Positions 11,386 to 21,911 of a stretch of DNA of 64,000 nucleotides are shown one piece after another. Where the stretch lies: the NCBI GenBank assembly GCA_933228675.1, contig OW121742.1, positions 18,342,877 through 18,406,876 on the forward strand, in the 5' to 3' direction. Both the position numbers and the translations under genes were made by a program. The notes under the pieces were generated by a model. That model was not told the origin of the DNA and ran no database searches. It worked only from the letters and a program-made list of their open reading frames with translations. Position 1 is the first letter of the stretch. Each line of letters starts with the position of its first letter. The DNA is from Stomorhina lunata (lineage: Eukaryota; Arthropoda; Insecta; Diptera; Rhiniidae).

Positions 11386-13405
11386 GAAGATAATTTGTAG
11401 AGTTTATACAATATATGGAAACTATTTATTTTAAACAATATGTATGTAAATATAAAAAATTTCCATGGATTTTAGAAACTCCAAAGAAAACACAAATTTC
11501 TTGCAAAAAATGTGATAAATGAAGAACCGCTCGACCGATTTTGGGCAAAAAATCGGTCAAGCGGTTCTACTAAATAGTCCAAAGAAAGCCTAACTATTTG
11601 GTTTAGAAAGGTGATCCCGTTCTTGAGTTATAGGGTTACAACGAAAAGAATTTTTACATATGTATATAAAATCCTCTTGTTATAACGTGCGAAAATTTGC
11701 ATAATTTTGTAAGTTTTTAATAATAAAAAATAAATTTAACTTGATCATAAAAAAACTTAATTATGTAAGAAAATCTGCCTTTTTCTAATCGGCAAAAAAT
11801 TTCGAAAATTTCAAATTACAGAGAAGAATGAATTTTGTTATTTCATGCTTAAACTTCTGTTTTAGAATTTTAATAATTAATTTGGTATTTTTGGCCCTAA
11901 AAATCACCAGTATATGTCTATAGATTTATGTAGCTGAGGTCTTAAATCGAGCTTTGATTATTTAGCTTTAAATTTGTATAATTTGATGTAATTTATAGCT
12001 GATAGATAAGAAGTTATGGACGATTTTGTAAAATAAGACATTAATTAATATCAATCATACGCCACATGATATAAATTTTTAAGTTAGCTCTAACTTTGAA
12101 AGCACTGCTGGGATCGAAAAGTAATGTAAGGAAGAACTGTAGAGAAGTAACCTATTATCAATAATAAAATTAAATTTGTACATGATTTTGGCAAATTTTA
12201 ATATTAGGCCTCTAAATTTATTGTAAGTATTGTTATGAATTACTTTATGATTTATTGAGTAAACTAATTTCTGCAATCGTATCGAAATTAAAGAAAAAAA
12301 ATTCTCTCAGAAAGATTTTTTCTTTCGAAAAGATTTTAGATTGTAAATCTTTTCAGTTTTATTTTAAAATGTTTCCTATTTCTAAAATACTTTGGATTTT
12401 TTCGAAATTTTCTTTTACATAAATATTTTCTTTTACTAAAATTCATTACTAAACATAATTTTCTTTAAGTATATTTTATATATTCTCCATCTTTATTTGA
12501 ATTTAGAGAAAAAGGACATTCAAACTAAACTGTAAAAAAAAGCAAGCTACAATGTCAAAACCACTTGTCGCTAGCTCAAGCACCAAAACTTAAGAATATT
12601 TACAAAGTCAATGTTTTTACTTTGGCAAAATCTGCCAAACACCTTTACCATGAAGTGGCCTAACCTGCATTTTTACAATTTAAATGTATTTTACTAAACA
12701 TACAACCCTTTTCAGTTTCCTTTGCTTCTAAAGCTGAAGCTTCTTAATGATTTAATATTTTTACAGTTTCTTTGGCCCTAAGGACATCTTCTTTGGATTT
12801 TTCAAGATGCTTTCATTTAATTTGAGAGCTTTTAAGAAGTTAAACATGTGCGTGACATTGTAAAAATTATTATTTAAATACTTAAAAAAATAAAATACTT
12901 GTAAATACTGGCAGAACAAAGTCAACATATGGAGTAGACAGACAGACAGACCGAAATAAGGTCTTACTTGTATGTTGTTGTAATACTAGAAACGTATGTT
13001 CAAGTCCTTGTCCTCCTCAATCCTGCATTATGCTACTTCCTAAACTCCTTTTTTTTTGTATAAAATTTATTTTTAACATCCAGTAACTAACAGCAGCAGC
13101 AAAAGCAACCAGCTAATGACGATGAAACTTTATGCCAACACTGAGTCTATAGAAATTTAATTAAATAAGGAGCAGAGTCTAGGGAAATAACAGGCAAACA
13201 AAAACAACAAACAAAAAAAGCAAATACCACTTATATAAAAAAATATCTTAAAATGTTTGTTTGGTAACTTTAGAGATCCTTGAAACAAACAAGTATCCTT
13301 TTTTGTTGTTGCTGCTACTGCTGATGGTTTTTCTTATATGTATGTGTTCACCCTCAATTCTGTTCCATGTACTTGAAAATTTTCCTAAATAGAAGATTTT
13401 AAATA
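11386..13405. other. Intergenic DNA with a strong hairpin
   Basis: Mostly unique AT-rich sequence without a supported gene. It contains the long hairpin at 11523-11568 (separate entry), a lone copy of the TGCGCAA repeat near 11660-11760 and a GACA microsatellite at about 12936-12951. Nothing else is recognisable. Confidence 0.5.
11523..11568. other. 20-bp inverted repeat (hairpin), one mismatch, 6-base loop
   Basis: The arm AGAACCGCTCGACCGATTTT at 11523-11542 pairs with 11549-11568 at 19 of 20 positions around a 6-base loop. A second short inverted repeat (CTAAATAGT / ACTATTTGG) follows at once. The GC-rich stem stands out in this AT-rich DNA. It may be a miniature element end or a fold; function unknown. 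Confidence 0.8.
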
Positions 13406-13407
13406 TT

Positions 13408-16400
13408 TATACCCTACACAAGTATAAAGATCGACCTAGAATTAATTTCTGACAACCGAGAACAATATTTTTAAAAAATTCTTGTAAAAATTTCCTATAA
13501 AAATAAGAAATTTTTGAAAAACTTCCTATCAAAATAAGAAAATTTTCGAAAAATTTCCTATGAAAATAAGAAATTTTCAAAAAATTTCCTATAAAAATAA
13601 GATATTTTCAAAAAATTTCCTATAAAAATAAGAAATTTTTGAAAAATTTCCTATAAAAATAAGAAATTTTTGAAAAATTTCCTATAAAAATAAGAATTTA
13701 TGAAAAATTTCCTATAAAAATAAGAAATTTTTGAAAAATTTCCTATAAAAATAAGAAATTTTTGAAAAATTTCCTATAAAAATAAGAAAATTTTGAAAAA
13801 TTTCCTATAAAAATAAGAAATTTTTGAAAAATTTCCTATAAAAATAAGAAATTTTTGAAAAATTTCCTATAAAAATAAGAAAATTTTGAAAAATTTCCTA
13901 TAAAAATAAGAAATTTTTGAAAAATTTCCTATAAAAATAAGAAATTTTTGAAAAATTTCCTATAAAAATAGGAAATTTTTGAAAAATTTCCTATAAAAAT
14001 AGGAAATTTTTGAAAAATTTCCTATAAAAATAGGAAATTTTTGAAAAATTTCCTATAAAAATAGGAAATTTTTGAAAAATTTCCTATAAAAATAGGAAAT
14101 TTTTGAAAAATTTCCTATAAAATAGGAAATTTTTGAAAAATTTCCTATAAAAATAGGAAATTTTTTGAATAAATAGGAAACTTTTGAAAAATTTCCTATA
14201 AAAATAGGAAATTTTTTGAATAAATAGGAAATTTTTGAAAAATTTCCTATAAAAATAGGAAATTTTTGAAAAATTTCCTATAAAAATAGGAAATTTTTGA
14301 AAAATTTCCTATAAAAATAAGAAAATTTTGAAAAATTTCCTATAAAAATAAGAAATTTTTGAAAAATTTCCTATAAAAATAAGAAATTTTTGAAAAATTT
14401 CCTATAAAAATAGGAAATTTTTGAAAAATTTCCTATAAAAATAGGAAATTTTTGAAAAATTTCCTATAAAAATAGGAAATTTTTGAAAAATTTCCTATAA
14501 AAATAGGAAATTTTTGAAAAATTTCCTATAAAAATAGGAAATTTTTGAAAAATTTCCTATAAAATAGGAAATTTTTGAAAAATTTCCTATAAAAATAGGA
14601 AATTTTTTGAATAAATAGGAAACTTTTGAAAAATTTCCTATAAAAATAGGAAATTTTTTGAATAAATAGGAAATTTTTGAAAAATTTCCTATAAAAATAG
14701 GAAATTTTTGAAAAATTTCCTATAAAAATAGGAAATTTTTGAAAAATTTCCTATAAAAATAGGAAATTTTTGAAAAATTTCCTATAAAAATAGGAAATTT
14801 TTGAAAAATTTCCTATAAAAATAGGAAATTTTTGAAAAATTTCCTATAAAAATAGGAAATTTTTGAAAAATTTCCTATAAAATAGGAAATTTTTGAAAAA
14901 TTTCCTATAAAAATAAGAAATTTTTGAAAAATTTCCTATAAAAATAAGAAATTTTTGAAAAATTTCCTATAAAAATAAGAAATTTTTGAAAAATTTCCTA
15001 TAAAAATAAGAAATTTTTGAAAAATTTCCTATAAAAATAAGAAATTTTTGAAAAATTTCCTATAAAAATAAGAAATTTTTGAAAAATTTCCTATAAAAAT
15101 AAGAAATTTTTGAAAAATTTCCTATAAACATAAGAAATTTTTGAAAAATTTCCTATAAAAATAAGAAATTTTTGAAAAATTTCCTATAAAAATAAGAAAT
15201 TTTTGAAAAATTTCCTATAAAAATAAGAAATTTTTTAAAAATTTCCTATAAAAATAAAAAATTTTTGAAAAATTTCCTATAAAAATAAGAAATTTTTGAA
15301 AAATTTCCTATAAAAATAAGAAATTTTTGAAAAATTTCCTATAAAAATAAGAAATTTTTGAAAAATTTCCTATAAAAATAAAAAATTTTTGAAAAATTTC
15401 CTATAAAAATAAGAAATTTTTGAAAAATTTCCTATAAAAATAAGAAATTTTTGAAAAATTTCCTATAAAAATAAGAAATTTTTGAAAAATTTCCTATAAA
15501 AATAAGAAATTTTTGAAATATTTCCTATAAAAATAAGAAATTTTTGAAAAATTTAATATAAAAATAAGAAATTTTTGAAAAATTTCCTATAGAAATAAGA
15601 AATTTTTGAAAAATTTCCTATAAAAATAAGAAATTTTTGAAAAATTTCCTATAAAAATAAAAAAATTTTGAAAAATTTCCTATAAAAATAAGAAATTTTT
15701 GAAAAATTTCCTATAAAAATAAGAAATTTTTGAAAAATTTCCTATAAAAATAAGAAATTTTTGTAAAATTTCCTATAAAAATAAGAAATTTTTGAAAAAT
15801 TTCCTATAAAAATAAGAAATTTTTGAAAAATTTCCTATAAAAATAAGAAATTTTTGAAAAATTTCCTATAAAAATAAGAAATTTTTGAAAAATTTCCTAT
15901 AAAAATAAGAAATTTTTGAAAAATTTCCTATAAAAATAAGAAATTTTTGAAAAATTTCCTATAAACATAAGAAATTTTTGAAAAATTTCCTATAAAAATA
16001 AGAAATTTTTGAAAAATTTCCTATAAAAATAAGAAATTTTTGAAAAATTTCCTATAAAAATAAGAAATTTTTTAAAAATTTCCTATAAAAATAAAAAATT
16101 TTTGAAAAATTTCCTATAAAAATAAGAAATTTTTGAAAAATTTCCTATAAAAATAAGAAATTTTTGAAAAATTTCCTATAAAAATAAGAAATTTTTGAAA
16201 AATTTCCTATAAAAATAAAAAATTTTTGAAAAATTTCCTATAAAAATAAGAAATTTTTGAAAAATTTCCTATAAAAATAAGAAATTTTTGAAAAATTTCC
16301 TATAAAAATAAGAAATTTTTGAAAAATTTCCTATAAAAATAAGAAATTTTTGAAATATTTCCTATAAAAATATGAAATTTTCGAAGGGTTATTAGATTGT

Positions 16401-16430
16401 CGGGCTTGTCCGCCTTAATTATTTCTTGAT
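13408..16430 (+). mobile_element. mini-me/DINE-1-like element, copy 3, carrying a 2.9-kb minisatellite
   Basis: The 5' end TTATACCCTACACAAGTATAAAG at 13409-13431 corresponds to the 5' end of copy 1 (TTATACCCTTCACC). About 55 bp later a 31-bp minisatellite begins and runs to about 16388. Directly after it comes GAAGGGTTATTAG, a degenerate terminal hairpin TGTCGGGCTTGTCCGCC and TTATTTCTTGATTT, corresponding to the 3' end of copy 1. The array therefore appears to occupy the interior of the element. The element's other interior sequence is absent. Confidence 0.6.
13468..16388 (+). repeat. Minisatellite array A3 (31-bp unit, forward), with higher-order repeats
   Basis: About 94 nearly identical 31-bp units, AAATTTTTGAAAAATTT followed by CCTATAAAAATAAG. 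The central part carries the ATAGG variant and the rest ATAAG. Shared rare variants reveal larger duplications: an 837-bp (27-unit) offset between 15121-15540 and 15958-16380, and a 442-bp offset between 14114-14240 and 14556-14680. This is the most homogeneous of the family-A arrays. Confidence 0.95.
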
Positions 16431-17097
16431 TTTTCTTTTATATTTTGATTTTCTTCCACAAAATCAAAAGCGAATGAAAATGTCTAAGAGACCGTAACTA
16501 ACAATAAAAATCTTAAAAAAGTGCAATTTGTTTTTTTTTTGTTTTGTTTAAACGCTAAAGTTTAATATTGCATAATAATTATTCTAATATTTATATTTGC
16601 TATTTAAATAAATACAAAAAAGAGTTTGCTTTTCAAAATTTCAAAAACGGCGGAAACAAAACAATTTAACAATATGAAATTGTTATTACATTTTCAATTA
16701 TTTGTTTTAGACTCTGACGAAAAGTTTTGTTTCGTTTTTATTTTGGTGTTTTTTTCTTGATATTGAAACAATTGTTTTCGGAGCTAAAATTAAATTCTGT
16801 TGTGGAAAAGTTTTCTACTTTCCTTCAGTGCTTTGCTTTTGCTCAGCAAATGATAAAGTTTTAAAAAATTTATTCATTATTTATGGCGGTACTAATGTGA
16901 TGTTGTATTTTTTGAAAAGTATACTCTAATTTTTTTTATTTTGGAAAGCCTAAAAGTATGCTTATAAATTTGGATATTAAATATTTAAATACATTTTTCA
17001 TTAGTAACTCCATCCCATCTTAAGATGACAAGCTTCTGTTTTTAAAAACTGGCGCCATCTAGTATGAAATATGCTAGTATTTTTTAATTGTTATTTT
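16431..17097. other. Unique AT-rich spacer
   Basis: No gene seen. It holds CCTAAAAGTATGC at 16949-16961 and a TGGCGCCATCTAG box near 17051, shared with the tandem repeat at 10925-11385. Confidence 0.5.
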
Positions 17098-18183
17098 ATG
17101 GGAAATTTGTAAAAAATTTTATAAAAAATTTTTAAAAAATTTTATAGAAACTTTTTAAAAAATTTTTTATTTTTATAGGATTTTTTTTTAATTTGTTTTT
17201 TGTTTTATAGGATATTTTTCAAAATTTTCATATTTTTATAGGAAATTTTTCAAAAATTTCTTATTTTTATAGGAAATTTTTTCAAAATATTCTTATTTTT
17301 ATAGGAAATTTTTCAAAAATTTCTTATTTTTATAGGAAACTTTTCAAAAATTTCTTATTTTTATAGGAAGTTTTTCAAAAATTTCTTATTTCTATAAAAA
17401 ATATTCTTATGTTTATAGCAAATTTTGAAGAATTTCTGTTTATTATAAGAAATTTTTCAAAAATTTCTCAGTTCTATAGGAAATTTTAAAAAAATTTCCT
17501 ATTTTTATAGGAAATTTTTAAAAAATTTCCTATTTTTATAGGAAATTTTTAAAAAATGTCCTATTTTTATAAGAAATTTTTAAAAAATTTCTTATTTTTT
17601 TTAGGAAATTTTTTAAAAATTTCTTTTTTTTTTTAATTTTCAAAAATTTCTTATTTTTATAGAAAATTTTTCAAAAATTTCTCATTTTTATAGCAAATTT
17701 TTCAAAATTTCTTATTTTTATAGGAAATTTTTCATAAATTTCCTATTTTTATAGGAAATTTTTCAAAAATTTCCTATTTTTATAGGAAATTTTTCAAAAA
17801 TTTCTTATTTTTGTAGGAAATTTTTCAAAAATTTCTTATTTTTATATGAAATTTTTCAAAAATTTATATGAAATTTTACAAAAATTTCTTATTTTTGTAA
17901 GAAATTTTTTAAAAAATTCTTATTTTTATAGAAAATTTTTCAAAAATTTCTTATATTTATAGGAAATTTTTAAAAAATTTTTTATTTTTATAGGAAATTT
18001 TTCATAAATTTCTTATTTTTATAGGAAATTTTTCATAAATTTCTTATTTTTATAGGAAAATTTTCAAAAATTTCATATTTTGATAGGAAATTTTACAAAA
18101 TGTTTTTATTTTTATATGAAATTTTACAAAAATTTCTTATTTTTATAAGAAATTTTTAAAAAAATTCTTATTTTTATAAAAAA
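17098..18183 (-). repeat. Minisatellite array A4 (31-bp unit, reverse)
   Basis: About 35 units in the same orientation as A1, with TTTTTATAGGAAATTTTTCA as the readable core. The edges are diverged. It is bracketed by the motif CCTAAAAGTATGC at 16949 and an inverse relative (GCATATTTTTGGGATG) at 18191-18206. Confidence 0.92.
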
Positions 18184-19368
18184 CTCTGATGCATATTTTT
18201 GGGATGCCTAAAAAATTTAATACAAAATTTATAATTTTATCGTATTCAAAAGATATGTTTACTTAAGAAAATTGTTCAATATTATTATCTGCTTAGTTTA
18301 TTTTCTTAGTTTCTTATTTTATATGAGAAAATTAATCAATTTGTATTCATAGACCATAAAATTATTTCAAATGCAATCTATTTTGAAAGCCATAAATCAT
18401 TTCATACATTGTTCATTTAAGTGACCCTAATCCTGCAAATATTTACACATACAATAAAGGGAACGTGGAGCAGTGCTTTTAAATTTTCATTAAATTAAAG
18501 TCTACCTTTAGGCTTATGGCACATTACTTACGATTACGAAGACAAGGAAATAATACGTAAATGTAAAATAAACTCACACTTACAAAATTTAGTAAATGTA
18601 TTGTTAAACAACCAAAAATTATTACAAATAAATTCTAGTGAACTCAGGTATTCCTACACACATGTTTATCTGAATTTATTTATACATTATATTGAGTTTT
18701 AAACAGTCTAAATGTATGTGTAAGCAAATTTTGGAAAATTAATTGCAAAAAGAGGAAAAACCGTTTACAATACGTGAACAGATTATTTGGAAACACTTAC
18801 ACACTTAAGTATGTTTCTATGTATGTTTGTTTATATGTATGTATAGTATTTAAAGCTAGCAACCCTGCTCCTTCCTCCCTTCTGTATCCTTTACTCCTTT
18901 CAGTTTTTGCCAATCACTTCAGATAACAATGTTGATTTTTCCCTTTAAAATATTTGCAAATCACTAACAAATTGTTAATGTGCATAAAAAGTGGGAGTAT
19001 TATTACAAATGTCTGCCAAAGACTGAGTGTGTGTGTGGTTCAACTAATAATAAAATGGGAATCGGGGTGTTGTAAGCTTTGCAAGTGTTAAACATTTTGC
19101 TTTAAATTAAAATTAACAAACATTATTTTTTATATTTATTTAATAGTATAATGTGCATGTGTTATTTGTTCGTGTATTCTTTTTCAACAACAAGCATGAA
19201 CATGACATTTAAAGGGTTCTTAAAGCTATTAAAAAATAATGAAATACAAATTTTGTGTATGTTCAGAGTGATTTGCTTTTTTTGATATCCAAGTATATAT
19301 ATAGAATTTGGTAAAGGGATTTAATTTCATGAACAAATTGAAGAGACTTAAGAGAAAATTAAAAAAAA
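18184..19368. other. Unique AT-rich intergenic DNA
   Basis: No supported gene or RNA. A short GT run lies near 19029-19036, and there are ATGTATGT-type simple repeats near 18810-18845. Confidence 0.5.
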
Positions 19369-19860
19369 TTGAATATAAAACAGCCAAAAAGCATGCTACA
19401 TTTTTTCAAATTAATGCAACTGAAATTATGCTACAGTTTTTTTGAAATACTACAACTAAAAGTATGCTTTATTTATATCCACTTAATTAAAAATTGTACA
19501 ATTAAAAGTATGCTACACTTTTTATTAAAAGATACACCAAATTGCCATAAATCCCGTTTGGAGCAATCTAAAAATACGCAACGGAATTTTGTCCCCCAAA
19601 TTCTGATAATTCGAATGAAATCTTCTAATGAAAATTTTTCTATAGGAAAAATTGAAAGAAAAGTTTTTCTACTTTAACAACGAAAATTTGTTTTAATTAA
19701 AAGCGAAAATTTTCCTACAGAAAAAAATTTTAGCAATCAGATATTTCCTATACAGAAAATTTTAACAGCAAAAATTTTAAATGTAGAAAAAATTTCTGCA
19801 AAAAAAGTTTTTAGAATTTTTTTTATAGAAAAAATTTATAAAATGTTAATTTTTGTAAAC
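19369..19860 (+). repeat. TATGC-motif cluster and degenerate AT minisatellite
   Basis: Four spaced occurrences of an (A)AAAG(T/C)ATGCTAC-like motif lie between 19381 and 19520, about 40 bp apart. A poorly conserved A/T repeat with CTATAGAAAAATTT-like cores follows, related to family B. The 102-codon open frame that covers this stretch follows the repeat and is not a credible gene. Confidence 0.5.
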
Positions 19861-19861
19861 A

Positions 19862-19990
19862 AAATTTTTTTTCAAGAAAATATTTTTAGAAGGAAACACT
19901 TTTTATATTAAATATTTTTTTTTACTATTTTTTTTATTACATCCTAAAAGTATGCAATTTTTAAAAAATATTAATAGCGATTTCGAAGAA
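19862..19990 (+). repeat. Left copy of a direct repeat flanking array A5
   Basis: Contains TTTCAAGAAAATATTTTTAG, then TTTTATATTAAATATTTTT, then CATCCTAAAAGTATGCAATT and AAGAAATTCGT. The same blocks recur in the same order at 20932-21078, on the other side of the minisatellite. Confidence 0.8.
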
Positions 19991-19994
19991 ATTC

Positions 19995-20930
19995 GTAATA
20001 TTTTTATAGGAACTTTTTTAAAAATTTCTTTATGACAAATTTTTAAAAAATTTTTCAAAAATTTCTTATTGTTATAGGAAATTTAAAAATTTTTTTTAGT
20101 AATTTTTTTTTTAGGAATTTTTAAAAATTTTTTCATTTTATCGGAAATTTTTCAAAAAATTTTTATTTTGATAGGAATTTTTTTTTATTTCTTATTTTTA
20201 TTGGATATTTTTCAAAAATTTATAATTTTTATAGGATTTTTTTAATTTCTTATTTTTATAGGAAATTTTCTAAAATTTCTTATTTTTAAAGGAAATTTTT
20301 TAAAATTTTCTTATTTTTATAGGAAATTTTTCAAAAATTTCTTATTTTTATAGGGAATTTTTCAAAAATTTCTTATTTTTGAAGGAAATTTTTCAAAAAT
20401 TTCTTATTTTTTAGGAAATTTTTAAAAATTTCTTAGTTTTATGGGAAATCTTTCAAAAAATTTCTTATTATTATAAAAAATTTTTCAAAAATTTCTTTCT
20501 TTGCAAAAATTTCTTATTTTTATAGGAAATTTTACAAAAAATTTTTATTTTTATAGGAAATTTTACAAAATTTTTTTATTTTTACAGAAAATTTTTAAAA
20601 AATTTCTTATTTTTATGGGAAATTTTTTATAGGAAATTTTTAAAAAATTTCTTATTTTGATAGGAAATTTTTCAAAAATTTCTTATTTTTATAGGAAATT
20701 TTTCAAAAATTTCTTATTTTTATAGGAAATTTTTCAAAAATTTCTTATTTTTATAGGAAACTTTTCAAAAATTTCTTATTTTTGTAGGAAATTTTTCAAA
20801 AATTTCTTATTTTTATAGGAAATTTTTCAAAAAATTCTTATTTTTATAGGAAATTTTTCAAAAATTTCTTATTTTTATAAAAATTTTTCTAAAATTCTTA
20901 TTTTTACAGGAAATTTTTGAAAAATTTTTC
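19995..20930 (-). repeat. Minisatellite array A5 (31-bp unit, reverse)
   Basis: About 30 diverged units with the TTTCTTATTTTTATAGGAAA core. The best conserved part is 20640-20880. The array sits exactly between two direct copies of a roughly 120-140-bp sequence. Confidence 0.92.
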
Positions 20931-20931
20931 T

Positions 20932-21078
20932 AAACAAAATTTTTTCAAGAAAATATTTTTAGAGGCAACATTTTTTATATTAAATATTTTTACTCCTATT
21001 TTTATAACATCCTAAAAGTATGCAATTAAAAAAAGTATTTAGTTCTGGTATTAATAAAGATATCAAAGAAATTCGTGT
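20932..21078 (+). repeat. Right copy of a direct repeat flanking array A5
   Basis: Matches 19862-19990 block for block, including CATCCTAAAAGTATGCAATT at 21008-21027. It is followed at 21081-21096 by the inverse motif CCTGCTTTTAGGATG. Confidence 0.8.
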
Positions 21079-21097
21079 TGCCTGCTTTTAGGATGTG

Positions 21098-21911
21098 AAA
21101 AATATCTTTCCCTTAAATTTAATCAAACTTTTTTTTAAAAAACTTCAAGTTTTTATCCAATTCATTCGCTACTTGAAATAAAGTGCGTTCTTCTTGTTTT
21201 GTCACTTTTCACTTCATTTGTTGCACACAAAACTCTAGTGATTTTGTTTCCCCGTTGTTCTCAATAAATTTTTTCTGATTTAATTTTTTTTTTGATAATT
21301 TTTTTCTTTTTTACGGTTTTATTCAATAAAACACAAAAACCCATCATCAATTTACAATTTGTTACATTTTAACTGATAATGACATTTCTACTCACACACA
21401 CATGCTCAAACTAGCGCTAACTCACTCGAATTCACTTCACTTTGACAGAGTCTGGTGAAAAAATCCCTCTCGGTTGTTATTTATTCATTTCGACAAACTC
21501 TAAAGTGAATTGTAGTAAATCGTATGCGATTTTTTTTTTATTTCAACTGAGGTTTTGTCTTTTTTGTAAGTGAATTCGAATTTAAGTGCCAGAGGCAAAA
21601 AACTCTTTGGCATTGAATTTATTGTTGAAAATTGTGTTAACACGAGAGTGTCATTAATGGTCAGAGGGATAAAAGAGTAAATTCTTTGTTTTCAGATAAT
21701 CGTATGAGTTCGTTATGATAAGAATTTTTAATTTATGTTGCATACTTCTAGGAGGTTGGAAATAATTTATTGTGTAAAATGTTTTGTTATACATTTTTGC
21801 TTTATTGTTTAGGAAATCTTATTGGGAAATATATTAATAGAACTTGAGTTCAAAAAAAGTTTGACTAAATTGCTAAGATTTAATATAATTATTCTATAAA
21901 AATTTTCTCGA
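21098..21911. other. Unique AT-rich spacer
   Basis: No gene seen. An inverse motif GCATACTTCTAGGAGG lies at 21741-21756 and faces the direct copy CCTCCTAAAAATATGC at the start of array B. Confidence 0.5.

Noticed and set aside
13468..16388. CRISPR-like regular 31-bp repeats
   Set aside because: There are no variable spacers; the repeat is continuous and palindromic, and the host is an animal. It is a minisatellite.
19369..19677. 102-codon open frame
   Set aside because: Covers a cluster of repeated TATGC motifs and degenerate minisatellite; the apparent start is not an ATG and no domain is seen.
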